Source: Eucommia ulmoides
Lineage: Eukaryota; Streptophyta; Magnoliopsida; Garryales; Eucommiaceae
Length of the DNA stretch: 64,000 nt
Reading direction: 5' to 3'
Assembly: GCA_016647705.1 (NCBI GenBank)
Contig: CM028335.1
Location: 40,306,712 to 40,370,711 of the forward strand
Every line of letters starts with the position of its first letter. Within the stretch, counting starts at the first letter, position 1. The notes beneath the pieces were generated by a model that saw nothing but the letters and a program-made list of their open reading frames with translations, was not told the origin of the DNA and ran no database searches. Both the position numbers and the translations under genes were made by a program. Shown piece by piece: positions 1 to 11,701 of the stretch.

Positions 1-4
1 TTTC

Positions 5-1689
5 CTGAAAATAGACAATTTCTAATTTCTCTTACACAACCCAGACCACCCGGGATTGGTAAACCCGGGTATTAAAACTCGGGTATAAAAAACTCCACTT
101 TTGTGTATCCGGGTTCACAACCCGGTATACGACTCATTTTTTTTTATTTTTTTTTAAACTCAAACCTGTGGTGGTGAGCCCCGGGTTCCCTATTATTGTC
201 TAATGTCTGTCTCTATAGCAGATGTAATAGACAACTGTAGAGCAAGAAACTGTCAGTCTAGAGCGAGAGAGAAAAAAATAAAGTCTAGAGAGAGTAAGAA
301 GGCACTGTTATCATCTAAACCTTTAGTTTTATCTATGTACTCAAAACTGGCGTTTTGTTAGTGTTTTTGTTTTTACTTTCAATAAATTGAAATAATAATT
401 CTATTTTTGTTCTGGAGTATTCTGCGAATACAAATATATTTGATAAAGACAATTGTACTAAAATTGTTTTTTTTTTTTTTTTTTTTAATTTATGAGAACA
501 AAAATAAAAAATACGTTTGGTTGCAATTTTTTTTTTTAAATGTATGGTGGCTGGCGGGATGGTAGTGGCCAATATCGTGGTATTGAGAATAGTTTTGTGA
601 AAATGAATAAAATAGATATTTTTATTTTTGTTTCTCAACTTTTTTTCCCTCAAATTCTTAAAGAATTTAGAAAATAGTCACAAATTACTCCGAAAATTTT
701 GAAAAAAAAAACGTATTTATCAATAACGTTTCTATATACAGTAACCAAACGGGATTAAATTTTGTTTCAAAATCCAACAATTTGTATACACAATAACATT
801 TTTTGTATCTGTGTACACAAATTTTTGAATTTTGAAACAAAATTTAATCCCGTTTGGTTACTGTATACATAAACGTTATTGATAAATACGTTTTTGTTCT
901 TAAAATTTTTGGAGTAATTTGTGACTATTTTCTAAATTCCTTAAGAATTTGAGAGAAAAAAAAGGTTGAGAAACAAAAATAAAAATATCTATTTTATTCA
1001 TTTTCACAAAATTATTCTCATTACCATGCTACTGGCCACTACCATCCTTCCAACCACCATACATTGAAAGAAAAAAAAAAAACAAATATTACAACCAAAC
1101 GTATTTTTTTATTTTTGTTCTCATAAATTGAAAAAATAATTTCAGTACAATGGTTGTCATCAAATATATTTGTATTCGCATAATACTCCAGAAGAAAAAT
1201 AGAATTCTCATCCTAATTTATTGAAAATAAAAACAAAAATACTAACAAAACACCAGTTTTGAGCAAAAATTAGTTAGAAAATACACTTTTCCACCAATCT
1301 CAAAATAATAATTTGATTTGAGAAACTCTCAACAAATTTATTAAGGGAACAAATTGAAAAACAGTCCAAATAATGGGGGTACAAAATGAAATTATGTATC
1401 CTATATATATTTTGAGGGACCATTTAGGTGACAGAATCTTGAGTACATGGATAAAACTAAAGGTTCAGATGATAATAGTGTCCCCTTTCTCTCTCTAGAC
1501 TTTATTTTTCTCTCTCTAGCTCTAGACCGACAGTTTCTCTCTCTACAGGTGTCTATTGCATCTGCTATAGAAATAGACTTTAAACAACAATAAGGAACCC
1601 GGGGTGTTTGAGTTTAAAAAATAAAATAAAAAAATGAGCCGCATACCTGGGGTTGTGAACCCCCGGGTATACAAAAGTGGAGTGTTTTC

Positions 1690-1728
<39 letters not shown>

Positions 1729-1767
1729 CTGGGTTGTGTAAAAAAGTTAGAAATGGTTTGTTTTCAG
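5..1767. mobile_element. Long inverted-repeat (foldback/MITE-like) element
   Basis: Bases 5-792 reappear as a reverse complement at 810-1767, leaving a loop of about 17 bases. Matching landmarks include a GGGATTAAATTTTG stretch flanking the centre, the CCCGGG-containing segments near both ends, and ctgaaaa at 5 against ttttcag at 1761. The left arm is about 165 bases shorter because the block matching roughly 1262-1428 is missing. No coding potential is evident; ORFs here lie in AT-rich arm sequence. It looks like a non-autonomous DNA element. The outer left boundary touches the window edge, so a target duplication cannot be checked and the family is unassigned. Confidence 0.8.
1693..1726. 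repeat. (TA)n microsatellite
   Basis: About 17 TA units inside the right arm of the hairpin element. The left arm has a non-repetitive segment at the matching place, so the expansion arose after the arms formed. Confidence 0.95.
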
Positions 1768-2384
1768 ATTTTTTTTTTAAAAGACCATTTATTACGTAAA
1801 CAACTCTCCCTTTTTTTTTAACCGTTAATCACATATTTTTTCTGTTATTTTACAAATACTGGTTAAAAATAATTAAAAACTAAAATACATATATAATCTT
1901 CTTCTTCTATTTTTTTTTACAATAGCATCCATATTCACCCACCTCCTTCTTCTTCGTTCCCCTGCCCCACCCCTTTCTTACACCGAAGAATACCCCACCC
2001 ATCTCCTCCCTTTTTCTTCCTCGTTGGAGGGAGAGAGGAAGAGCTCAGAAGGGGGTTGGAAGTGTAACAAATAGCAAGAATTTGGTGGCAAGCCTTTTTT
2101 CTTTTGAAATCGATTCCCATGATTGGGTTGTCGGGTTTGGCTTTGAGTTGTTCATAACTGAAAGTGCTTTGGATGTTATCACTATCTTTGTCGTCTTTCT
2201 CTGTTGCCTTTTCGGGATTTTTTGTTTATTGTCGCCTCTCTCTGCGCCCTGGTGCACAACAACACCATATCTGTGTGTCGGAGCATAGATTCTGCCTGGA
2301 TTTCTACTCCATCGCACAGATCGACGCTGCGCTAAAGAGAGAAAGAGAGAGAGAGAGAAGATCCCGATTGTGTAGGTGCAGTAG
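1768..2384. other. Non-coding stretch, pyrimidine/purine-rich
   Basis: Homopurine and homopyrimidine runs and a short GA repeat near 2337-2358. Short ORFs on both strands have low-complexity translations and no recognisable domain. No gene is supported. Confidence 0.6.
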
Positions 2385-2558
2385 GCTCTTGACGAGGGCA
2401 CCATGAATGCTGTGTTGTGTTTCTTTTGCAAAGTAGGTATGGTGGATATTGCTCTTGAATTGTACGATTTGATGGTGCTCTTTGTAGAGAGGGGAGTGTT
2501 GATGATGACAGTCGAGATGAATGTGCATTATATTCTTAGTTGTTTTCCATCAAGATGA
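2385..2558 (+). pseudogene. Pentatricopeptide-repeat (PPR) gene fragment
   Basis: The frame with ATG at 2403 encodes a 51-residue peptide that opens with NAVLCFFCKVGMVDIALELY. This has the look of a plant PPR motif: helix A with FFCKVG, helix B with VDIALELY. Just after it the similarity continues only in another frame (an LCREGSVDD-like stretch), so a frameshift or small indel has occurred. An in-frame TAG lies upstream at 2382, and neither the organelle-targeting end nor the rest of the repeat array is present. It is therefore a relic, probably carried here by a transposon or left by a deleted gene. The PPR call rests on one motif read by eye. Confidence 0.45.
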
Positions 2559-2863
2559 ATGAATTGCTCCTATTAGTCATAGAAAATAAGGAGTAGATGA
2601 GGATTCCGATGGTGGTGATGGCGGTGGATGGGGTCGGGGCGGTGGGAGGGGCGGGGTGAGAGATAACATAATTATTTCAAAATTTAGGGTAGTAAATATA
2701 TTTTTAAAAATAGAATGGTGTTGTTGAATTTTTATTAAAAAAAGAAGAAGTTATTTTTTAAATAAATAGAAGGGCGTTTATGTCATTTTACAATAAAAAA
2801 TGGTCAAACGGGGTGATTGGTATTTTTAAAATGACAAGAGAGATTCGTGGTATTGGACAAAAT

Positions 2864-4384
2864 TGTTAAATAAGGCAGAAATTTTATTTTTCCTAGATTA
2901 TATAATAGCTTCTTAATTTAGATTATGTAATAACTTGATTCTAGGGATACCCTAGAATTAAGTGGTAGTGGAATGTGTACGGGTTAAGTTTTAATATAGT
3001 GGGAAGAGTATGGGTTGTTGTATCCACAGGGATTGGATTAAATTGTAGTTAAGTACCGCGATTGTTATAACCGAATTTTATCTAGGCGATTCAATTTTAG
3101 GGTTTTTATATTAATAGTAAAACTAACTAATTAACTAATTAAACTATAATACTAATATTGACGTTTATGGGAGTATATTGTCTAGGGATTAACTTCGTTC
3201 ACTAATACGTTTTCGATTCAATCTAGTTTACATTAACGACATTCAAACTATCCAACAATCTAGGTATAAAAAACTTACTCACTACTTCTCCCGAGTGTAA
3301 AGTGAATGAATATGCGACTTCGCGTCAACGCCGATGTCCTAATCTAGCGTCTAAACGACACCGATCACATGAGTTTTGCTCCAACCTCACGGATTGCATA
3401 CTTTCTAATACTCTCCCGAGTTATTAGATCATCACGTTATGTTTAAACCCTAGTCCGAATTCGGGGTTACCTCTCCCTAGTGTCAAACCCTATATTCTCA
3501 AACCAACCAATATATCATAACAAGCATAGAATGGAAGTAATAAAACGGTAAACACAATCGGATAAAGATAAACAACCATTAAGAAAATATCAATTTATTC
3601 AAATCACGTTTTCATGAACAAGTCACTCTCTAGACAATAGATGTTTATCTACACATGGTCATAGCCCAATATTCAACAATACAAGAGATAAACATCATCA
3701 AAACAACCAACCAAAGATAAAACTAAAAGAGAGAAACAAGGGAGAATATCCAAATATGAAGAACGGGTGATTCCACGTGCGCTAAGTCCGCTCTAATCTC
3801 GTTTTCTCCTCTTCAAATGGATGATCTTCTTGGTTGGTATGGTTTTGGAGCTCTCAAGACACTCCCAAAAACGTGCCTTAGGTGTTGGGGAGGAAAGAGG
3901 GGGATATCATAGGGATCCAAAATATCACAAAACATATCCCTAAATATCTTATCCAGGTGGAGCCGGACCACTGCAGCGGTGGGAAGTCAGTAGGTCCACT
4001 GACCCTTCACTGCTGTAGGGGTGCTCTTTTAATCGTAATTTTCTCGTCCGAACTCTGATTGAAGTGATTCTAAACCTATGGAAAGCTAATATATAGATCT
4101 ACAACTTCCATGTTTTGAGATTTTCCAAAATCGGATTGCATAATTGTCAAAAATGGCCTTGACGTTACACCTGAACCGAATTTGCATCTTTTCACCCATT
4201 TATTCAAAAACCTATAAAACAATACAAACATACATTAAACTAATAAAAATACTTGAAAACACACAAATATTTGAATTTAAAAGTATTTGATTTGTCGGTA
4301 AATAAACCACTCATCATTAAGCTCTGTATATATCCTTGTAATTCAAGAGAATGAATATGAAAAAATTGAGATCATTTTTCAATA
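2864..4384 (+). repeat. 5' LTR of Copia-A, split by a solo LTR
   Basis: Segments 2864-2962 and 4322-4384 together match the 3' LTR at 9584-9737, including the paired phrase TTCTAGGGATNCCCTAGAAT. The interrupting DNA starts and ends at a duplicated ttaag. The tail TTTTTCAATA adjoins the primer site. Confidence 0.85.
2963..4316 (-). mobile_element. Solo LTR, Athila-type, inside the Copia-A 5' LTR
   Basis: A 1354-base unit flanked by the target duplication ttaag (2958-2962 and 4317-4321). It starts TGGTAGTGG and ends CTCATCA. It shares the Athila LTR signature: a GTGTACGGG segment near the start, CCACAGGGATTGG, CTCCCGAGTG(T) blocks, and a CACTGCAGCGGTGG palindrome at about 3970. No internal domain remains, so it is a product of LTR-LTR recombination. 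Strand is given by analogy with the Athila copy at 32592-50358. Confidence 0.85.
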
Positions 4385-4398
4385 TGGCATCAGAGCCA
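4385..4398 (+). other. Primer-binding site, tRNA-iMet type (Copia-A)
   Basis: TGGCATCAGAGCC directly follows the 5' LTR and differs by one base from the usual plant copia site TGGTATCAGAGC. Confidence 0.8.
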
Positions 4399-5017
4399 TG
4401 AATTAGATCCAATTAGAAGAAAAAAAAGGAAAAAAAAACCAACCTTCTCCAAAAATCAAAACCCTAGCCGCCACTGCCCAACACCAGCCACCAGTGCTTC
4501 CATCGTGCCTAGAACTAGCCACTAGATTTGCCCATGCATAGATTGATCTGAGACCACTGTTCGTTTAATTGAATCGGCACAAGTGTTTGAAACCCTAGAT
4601 ATTTGTGATTCACTCGTCGCCGGCTACTTATAACTTAGATCAAGCTTTGTTCAGACTGGATTTTGCTTCGTCATCGCAGTTCCTTCGTTGTCGCAGTTCC
4701 TTCGTTACCGCTGCTCTATATCACTCCTTACGATGCCACCGCGTAGTGACAACGATAGAGATTTTGTCAAGCAAAGAAAGTAGAAACGAGCTTGGCATTT
4801 GAGAAAGAGTAAGCCATTACAATTGCAGAAAGAAGAAATCACAACTGCATAAAGAAGTTCAAGAAAGAGCAAGCCATTATAACTGCCATTACGCCCATGC
4901 ACTGGAGAATTTGAGCCTATTGCCATAGGGGCATGGAATCGATCTAATCCAGGTCAACAAGATTGAGCAAAACTCAACACTGGTAGATCAACTACTATTA
5001 AAAAGTCTTCATGGATA

Positions 5018-5543
5018 TGCACTCATTTCCATAAGACTAGTCATACCAAAAGTCATTGTTTTGAACTGGTGGGTTATCCAGAATGGTGTGATCTTAGTCG
5101 CGCGAAGAAAAATCACCAAAAGCACTCCACTGTAGCAGTTGTAACTGTAGACAATGGTAGTAAGGTTTTAAACATTTCGATACCTATCTTAAATAATGCA
5201 TATATAATTGATTTTGGTGCAACATATCACATAACATATGATTCTAGACAAGTCTCACAACTCAATCACTCCACCCAAAAGTTTGTCTCTACTGCAAATG
5301 GAATTTCAACCCTAGTTATTGGGGAAGGATCTTTAACTTTCACCAATATATTAAATATAGAGTCTGTCTTAGTTGTTCCATCTTTAGATGATAACTTTTT
5401 ATCGGTTTCTCAAATAACGACTACTTTATGTTGTATTGTCATGTTTTGACATGATTTTTGTGTGTTTAAGGACATCAAAACAAGGAAAATGATTGGTTGT
5501 GGTACAAGACATGGAAAGCTGTATCACTTGGACTTGGAATAAA
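5018..5543 (+). pseudogene. Copia-A gag zinc knuckle, protease and pre-integrase remnant
   Basis: Reading from 5018, a CCHC knuckle of the copia kind runs into CFELVGYPEW; its second cysteine is now Phe. A protease core follows at about 5195-5230, where YIIDFGATYHIT matches the copia pattern with the usual D-S-G altered to DFG. The frame stays open to 5449. Similarity then continues through a stop into a pre-integrase motif (TRKMIGCGTRHGKLYHLDLE) ending near 5540. The gag part upstream (about 4400-5010) is deleted or beyond recognition. Non-functional. Confidence 0.8.
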
Positions 5544-5915
5544 AAAGTACCGAAAGCCTACGATAAGCTGTATCTATTCCGAACAGTGTGCATGAAGCCT
5601 CATCTGATCCTATGTGGAAAGCAGTTATGAACGAGGAGATGAAATCTTTGTAAAAAAAATAAAACATGGGAACTAGTTGATCCTCCACCAAGAAAGAAAC
5701 CAGTTGGATGTCGGTGGATTTACACTGTGAAGTACAAAGCTGATGGCACAATTGAACAATTTAAAGCGAGACTGGTAGCAAAGGGATACACTCAAACCTA
5801 CGGATCGATTATATAGAAATATTTGCAACTGTAGCCAAAATTAACACAATTCGTGTTTTACTGTTCTTAGCAACAAACTTGGATTGACCCTTACAACAAT
5901 TTGATGTGAAGAATG

Positions 5916-8366
5916 TGTTGGCCCAGTCAGCTACTCAAAAGAGGGGTGAATTGGGTAGATCTAAACAATTTAAATAAATTTCTTGTATTTCAACACTTAT
6001 TAAATCAAATAATCAATTTATCCTAAATCAATTATTTATCTTTATAACGCAGCGGATAAATGTTCAAATCTAGGAGCATACTCAAACAACAAAATGTAAA
6101 TAAAGTAAACAATGCAACACACAAGCATATATCCTAGTTCACTAAGCAACTCTTGACTAATCCAGTCCTCCGAGCGCCACGGAGATTTGCATCCACTAAA
6201 CCACTTGATCTCTTTGCCAGGTAAGAACTAAACCCTTACAACGATTCTTTTATCAGGCTCAGAATCAACCTTTACAATTATCATTTTACCTGGCTAAGGA
6301 AGAACCTTATCTTTTTACCAGGTTAAAGATTAACCTAATTCTATTAAGGAGGATTCACCATCTAATCCATTTTCAGGCGCAGGAAGAACCTTATCTTTTT
6401 ACTATACTCAAGATTAACCTAATCCTTTCACAGGTTAAGGATCAAACCTCACAAAATGCTCCAAGTATCATTTTCACTGATAATGATAGAATCGTTACAA
6501 TTCACTCACAATTAATTCTAATCAGGAAGAATCAAACTTAATTCTTTTCAAGGGAAAAAAATAACCTAACCTTTTTGTACCTCAGGCAAAGATCAAACCT
6601 CAATTTTTTTCTTCTTAAAAGATTAAAACTTCAGCTACCCTGACTAGATACAACCCAACTGTATCTAATCTGCACAAACTCACCAATTATAAAAAATCAC
6701 AGAGTTTCTTCCCACTCGTAACTTCTACCACCTCAAACCAATTAAATTCAATTAATATCCTAAAATTACTAGTGATAAAAATTAAGTGAGGAATTCAATA
6801 TCTAATTATAATATGTGTGGGTAGTACAAAATAAACCACGTAATCAGATAGTCACAAAAATTATTTTAAAAAGATTTTTTTATGCTTTTTAAAGTTCAAA
6901 AACGATTTTAATAAGATCTTATCAACCAAGCAAGATAGTAATATGAATTCACAATACATAATAATAATTTGGAAAGATCTCACCAGGAAAACTCCGAAAG
7001 ATTGAAATCAACATAGCAATACAGCATAGATTTGTGACGCCAACTCAATCAATGCTTTAACTCAAGAACTTTGCACACAATTGATCTCACAAATGAGCTC
7101 CCGAATATATCTTAGATAACAACTCTTGAAAATCTCAGGGAATTCTATAGTTCTTGATTGATGTGATGTCATGACATGTAAAAATCGCAAGTCTATTTAA
7201 GCTGATTTGAAATAGACCCTCTAACGACTAGTTTCCTCAAGATGTGACATTTGACTGCACCAATAGACCCCCTATATCATTACCATTCATTCATGGTCTA
7301 ATCACTTAGATATAGCTTTTAAAACATTCAATTTAGTCCCCAAATTAATTCTCAATCTCAAATCGTATAGATAGGAAGTATTAAAAGAACCAAATTAAGA
7401 AACACTTTAATTTTATGAACAATATCTATAGGGATATTAAAATAAGTCTATCATATCTTCAATATATCCAAATTCCCAAAATATCTCACTTAAATATCCT
7501 AAAAATGACTAATTAACGACTAATTTTTGAACAGATCCTCGAAATCCTCAAAACTGTAACTACACAGTCGGTTGACCGACCTCTAACCATCGATTGACTA
7601 ATGGATACAGGATGCTAGCCAAGCTTTGTTCAAACATTGGTCGGTTGACCGATCCCCCATGGGTCGGTTGACCGATTGATTTGGGATGCTCTTCCAGGCC
7701 TAATTTCAGCCCTGGTCAGTTAACCGATTACTTATGGTCAGTTGAATGATCGATACAGAGAGTTTCACTTCTATCCATCGGTTGACTGATCTCCCCTGGT
7801 CGATTGATCGATCGATTCAGAGACTCATCATTTTTCTAGTCTACGCCCATCTGTTGACTGATCCTTTTGTGGTCGGTTGACCGATCAATGCTGGAACACC
7901 ACTTTTCAAATTATTTCAACTCCAAACTTCGATATTTTAATCCCTTTAACCAATTTCTTTTTTCGGTTAACTCAATTGACACTTATATTCAATTTTAAAC
8001 ATTAATCTTGCTTAGGTCAATTTTTATTTTTTAATTTCACATAGGAGCAAATAATTAAACACTAATTAGGACCTTAAGGACCTTAATCTCATCAAATTAA
8101 ACACTCATAAATATAAATAATTTAATTTGTGTCGTGTGTGATCCTAATCGGGATACATTAAGAGTAAAAGAGACTTAAGTTATTTTCACCTAATTTCTTC
8201 AGAATCTTCATTACTCTTCATCTCTTTAATGTCCGTCTCTGTATACTTAATAATTACTTCATGATTTGATCTTGAATGAAACTCTTAAACTGAAACACTC
8301 AACAAACACGTTAGTTCCACCAAAAACTTCAACGCTTAATTGTCCACCAAAATATCGAGATCAACA
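5916..8366 (-). mobile_element. Solo LTR of Copia-F family, reversed, inside Copia-A RT
   Basis: A 2451-base unit, TGTTGGCCC...GATCAACA on the plus strand, equal in reverse complement to the LTR at 52938-55163. Both ends match: TTGGGCCAACA and a TTTTTGGTGGA phrase just inside the other end. Flanks gaatg (5911-5915) and taata (8367-8371) are a decayed target duplication. It has no internal region. A dense palindrome array lies at 7567-7886. Confidence 0.85.
7567..7886. promoter_or_regulatory. Array of about ten GGTCGGTTGACCGATC-type palindromes
   Basis: Near-copies lie at about 7567, 7588, 7639, 7662, 7713, 7737, 7777, 7798, 7848 and 7871. They mostly form pairs about 20-25 bases apart, and pairs recur about every 55-80 bases. 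The central TTGACC fits the core bound by WRKY transcription factors (W-box). A function in LTR transcription is inferred, not shown. Confidence 0.75.
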
Positions 8367-8775
8367 TAATATTTTTTTACATGGTGAATTATCTGAAGAA
8401 GCCTACATGGATCTCCCACCAGGATGCGTGATACCCAAAAGACACAACCAAAAGGTTTGCAAACTAAAGAAATCATTGTATGGGCTGAAACAGTCTCCTA
8501 GAGCATGGATTGGAAGGTTCACAAAATCTATGATAACCTTTGGCAACCATCAAAGCAACTTAGATCATACGTTTTTTCTCAAAAGAGAGCAAAGTAAGAT
8601 AACTACGCTAATTGTATATGTGGATAATATGGTAGTTATAGGGAATGATCCCAATGAAAGGAAGGCCTTGCATAATTACTTGTCCAAAGAATTTGAAATG
8701 AAAGATCTAGGCCCTCTGAAATATTTTCTTAGGATTGAAGTATCACAATCTAACAAAGGGATAATTATGTCTTAA

Positions 8776-9555
8776 AGAAAATATGCACTAGATCTATTAC
8801 GAGTGACTGATATGTCATCATGTCAATCAATGGATACACTAGTAGAAGAAGATCTAAAGCTATGTGTTGGGCCTAACCAGGTACCAGTTTACAAATGAAG
8901 ATACTAAAGAATTGTAGAGAGATTGTTGTACTTATCTCATACCAGACCAGATCTGACTTATGCCTTGAGTATTGTCAGTCAGTTTATGCATAATAATGTA
9001 GAACAACATATGTGTGTAGTTATTCGTATTTTGAGGTACCTAAAGTTTACTCCATGAAAATGAGTATAATTCTCTAAAAACACAAACTATCAAAACATAG
9101 AAGCCTATCTTGATGCTGATTGGGCTGGTGATGTGGGTGACATGCAATCTAATTCTGGATACTTTACCTTTCTAGGAAGTAACCTTGTGATATGGAAAAG
9201 TAAGAAATAAAATGTTGTAGCTTGCTAAAGTGCAGAAGCTAATTTCAGAGGTTTGACAAATGTAATGTGTAAGACATTATGGCTAAGACTCATTTTACAA
9301 GATTTGGGTTATCTATCTGAGTAATCTATCCAATTATTTTGTGACAATAAAGCAGTACATGACGTCGCGCATAATCCAGTTCAACATGACCATACAAAAC
9401 ACGTCGAGGTCGACAAGTTTTTCATTAAGGAAAAGTTGGAAGGAAAGATTGTGGAATTGCCTAATATTCGATCAGAGGATCAGTTGGATAACATCCTCAC
9501 CAAAGTAGTCTCAAATCGGGTATTCTTAAAATTTCTAGACAAGTTAGGCATGTAG
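8776..9555 (+). pseudogene. Copia-A RNase H remnant
   Basis: After a stop at 8775 the copia C-terminal order continues: YLSHTRPDLTYALSIVSQFM, a Y-L-D-A-D-W-A-G segment at about 9106-9130, W-K-S-K-K, SAEANFRGL, then H-T-K-H-V-E-V at about 9390. These are the usual copia RNase H landmarks. Several in-frame stops occur, and the frame ends at 9555 just before the 3' LTR. Confidence 0.82.
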
Positions 9556-9583
9556 GACATCTATGCACCAACTTGAGGCAGAG

Positions 9584-9737
9584 TGTTAAAAAATGTAGAA
9601 ATTCTATTTTTCCTAGATTATATAATAACTTCCTAATTTAGATTATGTAATGGTATGCTTCTAGGGATTGCCCTAGAATCAAGCTCTATATATATCCTTA
9701 TGATTCAAGAGAATGAACATAAAATCATTTTTCAATA
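9584..9737 (+). repeat. 3' LTR of Copia-A
   Basis: A 154-base LTR beginning TGTTAAAAAATG, preceded by a purine tract (TTGAGGCAGAG, 9573-9583) that would prime plus-strand synthesis. It is followed by the duplication aaaat. It serves as the intact reference for the split 5' LTR. Confidence 0.85.
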
Positions 9738-11621
9738 AAAATGATCAGGAGAGAAACGGTATAAACCCATTTAACAAATGAATTAAAAAAAATAAAAAAA
9801 TCAAAAACAACACCAAATATATTTATCACGATTTCAAAAAATTTATTTTAAAAAAAGGTTTTTTAATTGATGGACCTAGAGTTTAATTATTTTAAAAAAA
9901 ATATATATTTGCATTAACATTTATTTTTTTAATGGAATTTTTGGTATAAAAGCACTTACAATTCATCAGTGTGTTGTTAAGTTTAATATAATTGAATGTT
10001 ATTTTTGCTTCAAATTGATTTGTTGATAGATTGTGGTAACCAATTTACTAAAATTAAGAATAATAACTCTTCGGATCCTTAATCGGTTTGTTATTATTAT
10101 TAATATGTTAAGGCTTCTAAATTAATCTCTGTAAAATATCTAGAGTTCAACCTCTAAAACAAAGTTTGATATTATTATTAAAATGATCGAGAAAATAAAC
10201 ATTTGATATTATGATAGTCTAAGTTCATTAAAAAAAACAAAGACAATAATTTTTTTTATTAGGAAATATCTTTATTAACATTCCAAATATCAAATTATTA
10301 TTTGGAAATTTTATTATTTAAGGCTCAAAAGATATTGAAATCAGAATATAGACTTCTAACAACTATAATAAAATTTTTAATCTCCAAAGATTATAAAAAA
10401 ATATTTTTTTGTTCTTTGACCTTAATTTTCTCATAATTTACATAGAATGACATTTTATAAAACATAACAAGACTTAACCATTCACATTTTATTTTGCTAT
10501 TTTAAAATACTTATTACATATTTATGGGTTGATTATGTTGCTGTAAATGTTCACAATTTTTCATGTGAATAAATTATGTTTTTTTGTTAACTTCACACGT
10601 TCTTCTATTTTACGTTTTTTGTTATGTTCACAAAAATAACAGAAAGAACATTTATGTTATTTTGTTATTAGCATTCACACTGCTATTTAAAATAATTGTA
10701 AATAGTCGGGGGTAAAGTTATAGAAAAATAAATAAAAATAAAACTAAAATCAACCAATATCAAATCAAAACATTGAAAAAAACTCTAAGATTAACTAAAA
10801 AACAATCTGTATAAACATTCGCCAACTACAATGACACATTGAATGAAAATAAAATTGATATGAACGCTCACCAAATCACAACAAATAATCACAAAAAATA
10901 AAACAAAAACAAAAACAAATCGATAAGAACATTCACTAAGAATAAACAAAAATTAACAAAAAGAACATTCACAGTGAATAAACAAAAAATTGCACCAAAA
11001 TTAAAATAGATCTAAACTGGTATGAATATTCACAAAAAACAAATCACAAACATTGAATAAAAAACTCTAAAGATCAACGAAAAACAAATCAAACATTTAC
11101 CAAATTGCAAATGAACATTCATTAGACCACACACACTAGTACGAACATTCACAAAAAACAAACTGACAACCAAGGTAGTGGCGAACAAACATCAGAAGGC
11201 AGATTTGGAATTTTTGCTAGTGGCCACGTTCCACTATAAAAAAGCCACATTTATCAAAAGGAACATAAAAAACCACACCAAAAGGAACATCAAAGGCACA
11301 TGTAGAACACCATCAAACGGAAGTGGCATTTCAGATAAAAAATTCCAGATCAGAGAGAGAGAGAAAGAGAGAACTGTAAAATGGAGAGATAGAGCAGCGC
11401 CAGTCCATATCCACTTCAGATCCAATTTCATCGCCAATACATATCTCAAACCCAGCTTCCCCTATACCAGGCTCCTGTCCAGATCCAGTTCATCACCAGT
11501 CCGTTGCTGACCAAATTTGCTTTTAGCCATGTTCGATGCCGCCACCGTTGCTTTTATCTAGATCCGTTGCAACCACTACTATCGCTGACCATCAATCGGC
11601 CAGATGAGAGAGAGAGAGAGT

Positions 11622-11701
<80 letters not shown>

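Larger units (their letters stand above)
5560..8775 (+). pseudogene. Copia-A reverse transcriptase, split by a solo LTR
   Basis: The N-terminal part (about 5570-5915) holds the classic copia opening EASSDPMWKAVMNEEM, then WELVDPP, GCRWIYTVKYKADG and QFDVKN. The C-terminal part (8371-8775) resumes with FLHGELSEEAYMDLPPG and continues through KSLYGLKQSPRAW to YVDNMVVIG, where the catalytic YVDD is now YVDN. A stop lies at the aspartate-proline region (5886) and a frameshift near 5800. The 2451 bases between are a foreign LTR. Before decay the enzyme would have copied element RNA in virus-like particles. Dead. Confidence 0.85.
2864..9737 (+). mobile_element. Ty1/copia element Copia-A, degenerate, with two solo LTRs inserted
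   Basis: A complete but decayed copia element flanked by the 5-base target duplication aaaat (2859-2863 and 9738-9742). The LTRs are short (3' copy 154 bases) and begin TGTTAAA. Order: 5' LTR, tRNA-Met primer site, zinc-knuckle and protease remnant, pre-integrase stub, reverse transcriptase, RNase H, purine tract, 3' LTR. The integrase core is missing between about 5543 and 5560. Premature stops occur throughout. Insertions at 2963-4316 and 5916-8366 are later events; removing them restores a continuous LTR and a continuous RT frame. Confidence 0.88.

Noticed and set aside
333..653. 106-codon minus-strand ORF
   Set aside because: Lies inside one arm of the hairpin element; the product is Lys/Asn/Ile-rich and has no counterpart in the other arm.
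1935..2528. Overlapping small ORFs on both strands
   Set aside because: Low-complexity translations driven by GA and CT runs; only the PPR-like frame at 2385-2558 has a recognisable motif.
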